Assembly (NCBI RefSeq): GCF_003860465.1
Contig: NZ_CP034183.1
Coordinates: forward strand, 316,001 to 380,000
Direction: 5' to 3'
Length of the DNA stretch: 64,000 bases
From: Deinococcus psychrotolerans
GTDB lineage: Bacteria > Deinococcota > Deinococci > Deinococcales > Deinococcaceae
In this document: positions 59,088-64,000 of the stretch, one piece after another
Position numbering within the stretch: the stretch's first letter is position 1
How the letters are laid out: the number at the start of each line of letters is the position of its first letter
Notes under the pieces: generated by a model
Seen by the model: only the letters and a program-made list of their open reading frames with translations
Told to the model about the DNA's origin: nothing
Database searches by the model: none
Program-made: the position numbers and the translations under genes

Positions 59088-59897
59088 GTGTTTTCGCTGC
59101 TTGCCGCCCTCCTCCTGCCTCTTCCCGCTGCGGCCGTTGCTCCGCCGCCGGCCTTGCTGCTGAGCGTGCCTGATCCGGCAGGGGACGCCAGCGGCGACGG
59201 CAGTTATCAGTTGCCCACTCGCCCAGCCCTCAGCGCTTCGACACTTGATCTGCGCTTGTTTAAGGCTGAAAACATCGGCGGCAAACTGCGCCTGAGTGTG
59301 TCGTTCGGGGCCGTTGGCAATCCCTGGAACGCGCCCGCTGGCTACTCCGGCGCGGTGCTGGATATTTTTGTCAAAACGGCTCCGGGCGGTGTCAGTGACT
59401 TGACGGGTCTGGGCCTGCGGGTGGCGGGGTCGTCGGGCTGGCAGGAACATTACCGCCTCGACGGTTTTCAGGTGCAGCATTTCAGCGCTCCGCCGCAAAC
59501 TGACCAAGCTGCCGCCCAACCCCTGCGCCCCGTCCTCGCTCCCGACGCGCCGCGAGTCACGCTGCAAGGCACTGAGCTGACCTTGGACACTGGCCTCAAA
59601 GCGGGCGAGTACAGCTACTGGGTAACCAGCAGCGTCTACAGCCCCTTCAGTCCCGACGGACTTTTGCGGCCCGGCGGCGACACTTCGGCCAGCGGCCTTC
59701 GGAGCGCCCGCGAAGGCACGCCTGTTCCAGTGGATGTGCTGCTGAGCGGCGATCAAAAACAGGTCTACGCGACTGGTGTTTTGCCCGCTGTCGGTCAAAT
59801 CCGTGACACCCGCTCCGTGATTTTGCTGGGGCTGGCGATTGCCGGACTTCTGGCGGCGGCTGTGCTGAGTGTCCTGGCGTGGCGGCGCGGCGCTTGA
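59088..59897 (+). CDS. Secreted protein with glucodextranase C-terminal-like domain
   Basis: 269 residues from GTG 59088; TATACT (59075-59080) ends 7 bases earlier, a leaderless start. Signal peptide [17 protein letters not shown]. The body ([25 protein letters not shown]... [15 protein letters not shown] [34 protein letters not shown]) matches the C-terminal carbohydrate-binding-type domain of glucodextranase (GLUCODEXTRAN_C). A C-terminal span ([20 protein letters not shown]) anchors it. Overlaps the next gene by 19 bases. Confidence 0.78.
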   Translation: MFSLLAALLLPLPAAAVAPPPALLLSVPDPAGDASGDGSYQLPTRPALSASTLDLRLFKAENIGGKLRLSVSFGAVGNPWNAPAGYSGAVLDIFVKTAPGGVSDLTGLGLRVAGSSGWQEHYRLDGFQVQHFSAPPQTDQAAAQPLRPVLAPDAPRVTLQGTELTLDTGLKAGEYSYWVTSSVYSPFSPDGLLRPGGDTSASGLRSAREGTPVPVDVLLSGDQKQVYATGVLPAVGQIRDTRSVILLGLAIAGLLAAAVLSVLAWRRGA

Positions 59898-60790
59898 GGC
59901 TTGGCAAGCTGAGTTTCAAAAGTGCTCAAAACGGCGCGGGCTGGGTGCTGCTGGCGGCTTTTTTGTGGGGGCTGCTGGGTATCTTCGGTAAGTTCGCGCA
60001 GGCTCAGGGCCTCGGGCCGCTGGAAGTGGCCTTCTGGCGGGCGCTGCTGGGCGGGGCCTGCTTTGCCCTCAGCGCCGGGCTTCGCCGCTCCCGCCTACCG
60101 CGTGGCCGCGATCTGCTTCTGACGATTCTGTTCGGCTTGGCGGGCGTCAGCATTTTTTACGGCAGTTACCAACTGGCGGTGCGGGCAGGCGGGGCGAGTC
60201 TGGCCTCAGTGCTGCTCTACACCGCTCCCGCGTTCGTGGCGCTGTCCGGTTGGCTGTTCTGGAAAGAGCGCCTCGGGCCGCGTGAACTCGGCGCAGTGGT
60301 TCTGACGCTGGGCGGCGTGGCGCTGATTTCGCTGGGTGGCGGCTCGGGCGTGCAGGTGTCGGCGCTCTCGCTGGGGTGGGGCCTCACGGCTGGCCTGACC
60401 TACAGTTTGTATTACCTCTACGGGCGGGTCTTTTTTGAGCGTTACGATCCGCAAGCCCTTTACGCGGTGGCGCTGCCCGTGGGGGCGCTGGGTCTGCTGC
60501 CGTTCGTGCCTTTTGCTGCCAAAACGTCCGTCGCCTGGTTTAACCTGGGCTGCATTGCCCTGCTGTGTACCTTCGCCGCTTATACCGCTTACAGCTTGGG
60601 CCTCCGGCGGCTCAATCCCACTCGCGCCAGCGTGATCGCCAGCTTGGAGCCGGTGGTGGCGTCTGTGCTGGCCGCCCTGCTGTTTGCCGAGCGCCTCAGC
60701 CCTCCGGCCCTCTTCGGTGCGGCGCTGGTGATCGGCGCGGCTTTGCTGTTCAGCACCGCTTCCAAAGTGCAGCACCCGGCGGCGGGATAA
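59879..60790 (+). CDS. EamA/DMT-family transporter
   Basis: 303 residues with ten membrane spans in two EamA repeats ([21 protein letters not shown] ... [22 protein letters not shown]; second repeat ... [29 protein letters not shown]). The repeated pattern APxFVALxxWLFxKERL / [17 protein letters not shown] is typical. It probably exports a metabolite or amino acid. Start is GTG 59879 or TTG 59894, the latter overlapping the upstream stop; I cannot decide. Confidence 0.9.
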   Translation: MAARRLRLGKLSFKSAQNGAGWVLLAAFLWGLLGIFGKFAQAQGLGPLEVAFWRALLGGACFALSAGLRRSRLPRGRDLLLTILFGLAGVSIFYGSYQLAVRAGGASLASVLLYTAPAFVALSGWLFWKERLGPRELGAVVLTLGGVALISLGGGSGVQVSALSLGWGLTAGLTYSLYYLYGRVFFERYDPQALYAVALPVGALGLLPFVPFAAKTSVAWFNLGCIALLCTFAAYTAYSLGLRRLNPTRASVIASLEPVVASVLAALLFAERLSPPALFGAALVIGAALLFSTASKVQHPAAG

Positions 60791-60851
60791 AAGGTTGGGG
60801 CAAGGTAAGCGGCGACAGGAAGAAGCGGGCGCGGTGGTGTTAAATACAGGG

Positions 60852-61430
60852 GTGTTAAACGAATATGTGGTCTTTGACCTCGAAACCACGGGCCTGAGTC
60901 CCGAAAAAGACGCCATCGTAGAAATCGGCGCACTCAAAATCAGAGACGGCCAAGTTCGGGAAAGCGAGCGTTTCGAGTCACTCGTTCGTCCCCAGCGGGC
61001 CGACGGCTCGGCCATGCCGATTCCCTGGCAGGCCCAGCGCGTTCACGGCATCAGCGACCAGATGGTGGCGCAATCGCCGCTGCTGGGCGCGGTGCTGCCC
61101 GACTTTCTGGCTTTCGTGGGCGGCGCAGCGGTGGTGGCCCACAACATCTCCTTTGACGGCGGCTTCATGCGGGTGGCGACCCGTCGGCACGGCCTGAGCT
61201 GGACACCTGCGCGTGAGCTGTGTACGGTGCAGCTCTCGCGCCGCGCCTTTCCCCGTGAGCGGGCGCATAACCTGGGGGTGCTGGCCCAGCGCCTCAATCT
61301 CGAATTTGCTCCCGGAGGCCGCCACCGCAGCTTCGGGGACGTGCAGCTGACGGCTCAGGCGTTCGTGCAACTCATGCAGATGCTGGAGACGGTGGGAACA
61401 GGGGAGAGAGAAAAGCTCAAATCCTGGTGA
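60852..61430 (+). CDS. DnaQ-like 3'-5' exonuclease
   Basis: 192 residues from GTG 60852; upstream in-frame starts (GTG 60837, TTG 60795) are possible. DEDDh exonuclease motifs are complete: Exo [10 protein letters not shown] (DxE), Exo [14 protein letters not shown], Exo [13 protein letters not shown] with His and Asp. It resembles the epsilon/PolC proofreading exonuclease fold but lacks any polymerase part. It could proofread for Pol III or act alone in repair. Confidence 0.87.
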   Translation: MLNEYVVFDLETTGLSPEKDAIVEIGALKIRDGQVRESERFESLVRPQRADGSAMPIPWQAQRVHGISDQMVAQSPLLGAVLPDFLAFVGGAAVVAHNISFDGGFMRVATRRHGLSWTPARELCTVQLSRRAFPRERAHNLGVLAQRLNLEFAPGGRHRSFGDVQLTAQAFVQLMQMLETVGTGEREKLKSW

Positions 61431-61514
61431 GGCGGAGTTTGGTGGAGCCGGGCACGTTCAAGGCTGTTCATGCTGCCCCCTGTTTACCCCTTCCAGAACC
61501 CGCCCCCTCTTTGC

Positions 61515-61520
61515 TACACT
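61515..61520 (+). promoter_or_regulatory. Extended -10 promoter of rplY
   Basis: TGCTACACT (61512-61520) is an extended -10 box (TGN plus TACACT). No good -35 is seen. It predicts a leader of about 100 bases before the rplY start. Confidence 0.5.
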
Positions 61521-61628
61521 GCTAAAGTTGCACGGTTGCCGCCTCGCCCTGCCAGCTTGAACCCAACTCACCAAGCGCAGGAAGCAAGAACGCGAGCGGC
61601 AAACCCGTCCCAGAGGGAGAAATACACT

Positions 61629-62351
61629 ATGGAACTGAAAGCCACCCCCAGAAACACCCAAGACAAGCTGCCGGTGGGCATGATCCCCGCCGTCGCTTAC
61701 AACAAAGAGCACAATGTCTCGTTTACCATTGACCTCAAAGCCTTTGACCGGGCTTTCCGTGCTCAGGGCACGGCGGGCTTGTTCGATATCACCATCGAAG
61801 GCGGCGAAACCTTCCCCGCACTGGTCAAAGCCGTGCAGATGGACAAGCGCAAGCGCGTCGCGCAGCACGTCGACTTTTTCATGGTCACGTACGGCCAGCC
61901 GATTGAAGCCAGCGTGCCGGTTCACATCAAAGGCAAGAGCCAGGGCGAAGTCATGGGCGGCTTGGTGGACATCGTCACCCACAGCCTCAGCATCATTGCC
62001 CCCGGCCCGCGCCGGATTCCCCAAGAAATCGTGGTGGATGTCAGCAAGCTCAACATCGGCGATCACATCACCGCAGGCGATCTCAAGTTGCCTGAAGGTG
62101 TCAAACTGGCCGTCGACGAGAGCATCATGATCATCAGCGTCTTGCCGCCGCGCCTGACTGCCGAGGAAGCCGAAGCCGAAACCCAGGCCGCGCAGGTTGC
62201 GGGCATGGTCGCGTCCGGCGAACTCAGCGAAGCCGCCGCCGAAGCTGTTCTGGAAGGCGAAACCAGCTTGGAAGAAGCCAAAGCCGAGAGCAGCGAGGAA
62301 GTGGCCAAGGAAGAAAGCGAAGACGACTCCAGCAAAGCCAGCGAAGAGTAA
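61629..62351 (+). CDS. rplY: Ribosomal protein bL25, CTC/TL5 type
   Basis: 240 residues from ATG 61629, with GAGGGAG upstream. The long CTC/TL5 form: N-terminal 5S-rRNA-binding domain (MELKATPRNTQDKLPVGMIPAVAYN, ... ALVKAVQMDKRKRVAQHVDFFMV) and a second beta domain (VPVHIKGKSQGEVMGGLVDIVTHSLSI ... DVSKLNIGDHITAGDLKLPEGVKL). The last 55 residues are strongly acidic (Glu/Ala/Ser), longer than in D. radiodurans as I recall. It binds 5S rRNA in the large subunit. A terminator follows. Confidence 0.96.
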   Translation: MELKATPRNTQDKLPVGMIPAVAYNKEHNVSFTIDLKAFDRAFRAQGTAGLFDITIEGGETFPALVKAVQMDKRKRVAQHVDFFMVTYGQPIEASVPVHIKGKSQGEVMGGLVDIVTHSLSIIAPGPRRIPQEIVVDVSKLNIGDHITAGDLKLPEGVKLAVDESIMIISVLPPRLTAEEAEAETQAAQVAGMVASGELSEAAAEAVLEGETSLEEAKAESSEEVAKEESEDDSSKASEE

Positions 62352-62367
62352 GCCTTACTTTCGAACC

Positions 62368-62400
62368 AAGAGCGCGGTTCCTTCGGGGGCCGCGCTCTTT
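62368..62400 (+). terminator. Intrinsic terminator after rplY
   Basis: AAGAGCGCGG (62368-62377) pairs with CCGCGCTCTT (62390-62399), a 10-bp perfect stem, followed by T residues. Confidence 0.88.
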
Positions 62401-62478
62401 GATTTGGGTGACAGTTTGTAGGCGAAAGGATGAATGTCACTCTGCGGTATGGTGGAATTTAGATGCCGTTCTAAATCT

Positions 62479-63666
62479 TCATGGCACTTTTATGACATGC
62501 ATTCTCAACTGATAATCGCTGTATATCAGTTTCTTGCCGTCTTTGCTGAATATCGGCCCATAACAGGCATTTGGATATTTCTTTAGGATCTTACCTGTTT
62601 TTGAGTCTCTGAGTGCGATTGTGCCGTCGCCGAATTTTGATTCTGGTAGATCGTCTGGTTTATCGGAAGCCGAACAACGGCTGGTTCCAACCGCGTCTCC
62701 TGTCACATCTCCGCGTGTAGCCAGGTACTGTCCATCTGGGCTGAAGACAGTCTGGAAGATGCCAAGTTTCTGACCTGTGAGTTGGTACTGAATTTTTCCC
62801 GTATCGAAGTCTCGCACCCAGCCAGCCGATGACAGCCTGTTAACCTTGACAGGTCTAGGCTGAAGATAAATGACTAGACCCCCGGCGACCAATCTTTCAT
62901 CTGGACTGACTGACGTTGAACTTGAGACAAAATCGCCTTGATATAAGGCTGCTCCAATACTATTATCTCGCTCATCAATTGTCTTGTAGATTGGTTTTCG
63001 CGTGAAATTTATCGATCTAGTTGGCGATTCTGTAATTCCCGATCTATAGACTTTTACATCATCTACTGAAAAGACAAATATTTTTCCATTTTTTGTGAGT
63101 CTCGCATCAGCAGACTCCCAACCAATTGATACGTTTTTCGGGTTGCAGATTTGTAGCTTGTCATTGAATTTTAGATTCTCTAGTTTAAGAAATTCTATCT
63201 CACACAAGCCGCTGATGACCAAATAGCGACTGTCCCCAGTAAAATTTCCACTGAGGCGTCTATTCGAAATAGGATTGGGCATAATCTTTTCGTCTGTGCC
63301 GATACTGTACAGTCTGGAGTTTATTATGGCGAATCTGCCACTCTTATCAAAAGTGACAGGGGATAGCGAAGATCTATCAGTCATTAAATTTAATCGCGCC
63401 TCGTCGAGAAAATCTAAATGATGCACTTCGCCGATTCTGCCGTCAGAGCTCAATTCCAAGGTTCTTAAAGAAAAATCTCTAAAATCGTAGATATCTAAGT
63501 ACCTGAATCCTCTGCCAAGCGCACTGTAAACATAACTGTAAACACTATGACCGTCAGGTGAAAGTGCCGAGATGGGAGCATGGAGAGAAACGATCTTCTC
63601 CGCTTCGCCCGCTCCCAATGTCAATGACAAACATCCGCAAAAGATTTTGCGTAGGATTTGATGCAT
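62479..63666 (-). CDS. Exported beta-propeller-like hypothetical protein, AT-rich, probably acquired
   Basis: 395 residues from ATG 63666; minus strand TAAACT (63677-63672) ends 5 bases earlier, so it is leaderless like resident genes. A signal peptide (ILRKIFCGCLSLTLGAGEA) is likely. Repeated SPDG / SPDER / SKDGKK motifs (ALSPDGHSVYS, VSPDERLVAGG, FSPDGQYLATRG, FSKDGKKLIYS) suggest a WD40/TolB-type propeller. Base use is clearly more AT-rich than the neighbours, with many ATA, TTA and AGA codons. No function can be named. Confidence 0.72.
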   Translation of the reverse strand: MHQILRKIFCGCLSLTLGAGEAEKIVSLHAPISALSPDGHSVYSYVYSALGRGFRYLDIYDFRDFSLRTLELSSDGRIGEVHHLDFLDEARLNLMTDRSSLSPVTFDKSGRFAIINSRLYSIGTDEKIMPNPISNRRLSGNFTGDSRYLVISGLCEIEFLKLENLKFNDKLQICNPKNVSIGWESADARLTKNGKIFVFSVDDVKVYRSGITESPTRSINFTRKPIYKTIDERDNSIGAALYQGDFVSSSTSVSPDERLVAGGLVIYLQPRPVKVNRLSSAGWVRDFDTGKIQYQLTGQKLGIFQTVFSPDGQYLATRGDVTGDAVGTSRCSASDKPDDLPESKFGDGTIALRDSKTGKILKKYPNACYGPIFSKDGKKLIYSDYQLRMHVIKVP

Positions 63667-63683
63667 CCCTAAGTTTAAAAGAA

Positions 63684-64000
63684 TCAACCCGCCACTTCTT
63701 CCAGCACCGTCAGCCCCGCGTATTTCAAAATCAGGCGTTTTTGCCCCACGCCCGGAAAGTACACCAGCACTTCGCGCTTGTCGCCCTGGTGAAAGCCCTG
63801 AGTGAACACCCCATCGCCAAATTTGGCGTGCCTCAGCCGCAGCGGTTTGGTTTTGGCCACCACCTTCTGAATCTCGCGGCTGGGAATGCCGAGGCGGGCG
63901 CTGACTTCTGGCAGTGACAGGCCCTGCAAATCTAGCAACTCGCGGGCCTGAGCTGCCCAGGAAATCGGCCCAGCGTTTGGCGTCTCGCTTGTGGCAATGA
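63684..64000 (-). CDS. C-terminal part of a protein with HTH-like and UvrD-tail-like segments (5' end outside window)
   Basis: The minus frame is open from 64000 to the stop at 63684, about 105 residues. A helix-turn-helix-like LSLPEVSARLGIPSREIQKV is followed by RHAKFGDGVFTQGFHQGDKREVLVYFPGVGQKRLILKYAGLTVLEE, which resembles the small Tudor-like C-terminal domain of UvrD/PcrA helicases (HPKFGxGxV ... FxGxGxKxL). It could be the end of a helicase or a separate conserved protein; the window does not allow a decision. Confidence 0.6.
   Translation of the reverse strand, partial: IATSETPNAGPISWAAQARELLDLQGLSLPEVSARLGIPSREIQKVVAKTKPLRLRHAKFGDGVFTQGFHQGDKREVLVYFPGVGQKRLILKYAGLTVLEEVAG

Overview
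The window is chromosomal DNA of a Deinococcus-type bacterium (Deinococcota). The evidence is GC-rich coding DNA, a Ro60-like Rsr protein preceded by Y RNA genes, a free-standing RecD2 helicase, a CTC/TL5-type L25, an SdrP/DdrI-like Crp-family regulator, and many genes whose TANNNT -10 box lies only 5-9 bases before the start codon (leaderless transcripts). There is no rRNA operon, insertion sequence, prophage or CRISPR array; the genes are dense and mostly housekeeping with scattered accessory loci.

Layout. 1-6400: 3' end of glutamate dehydrogenase, an AbrB/PIN toxin-antitoxin pair behind a perfect 17-bp palindrome, two conserved genes, phosphate acetyltransferase and a stand-alone Lrp/AsnC ligand-binding domain. 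6400-11900: a SARP/AfsR-like BTAD-ATPase-TPR activator flanked by a lipoprotein gene and a 68-codon gene; both targets carry tandem 11-bp direct repeats exactly 8 bp from a -10 box. 12000-14800: efp, accB, accC. 14900-17500: a truncated methyltransferase and a MoxR-ATPase/VWA-metallopeptidase-like pair. 17700-24000: a membrane heterodisulfide-reductase-like Fe-S protein with a long RKKW/RPKW repeat tail, an Rrf2 regulator, pyrD, an HNH protein and a Crp-family regulator. 24000-30500: gyrA with a possible radiation-response operator, a type II restriction-modification pair (SinI-like, predicted GGWCC), and a small membrane protein / ECF sigma / anti-sigma operon. 30500-39200: truB, DoxX-like protein, PelF-like glycosyltransferase with a polytopic membrane partner, coaE, a LysR regulator, an ORF with an in-frame stop, a Cys-cluster protein, a NUC1 nuclease lipoprotein, a GNAT.

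39200-41600 is the most remarkable part. Two RNAs with the Ro-binding helix of Y RNAs (39356-39431 and 39444-39600) lie upstream of rsr. Between them and rsr is a tRNA-Lys(UUU)-shaped gene of exactly 76 nt in which a 55-nt insert splits the anticodon stem; the insert carries the same Ro-binding module in circularly permuted form. This looks like a tRNA/Y RNA hybrid.

41700-64000: nhaA, an RsmC-like methyltransferase, cytochrome c, alpha/beta hydrolase, a three-gene ABC-2 exporter, truncated haemoglobin with an amidohydrolase, sthA, a GGDEF cyclase next to a GAF-HD-GYP phosphodiesterase, recD2, an EamA transporter, a DnaQ-like exonuclease, rplY, and an AT-richer, probably acquired beta-propeller gene at the right edge.
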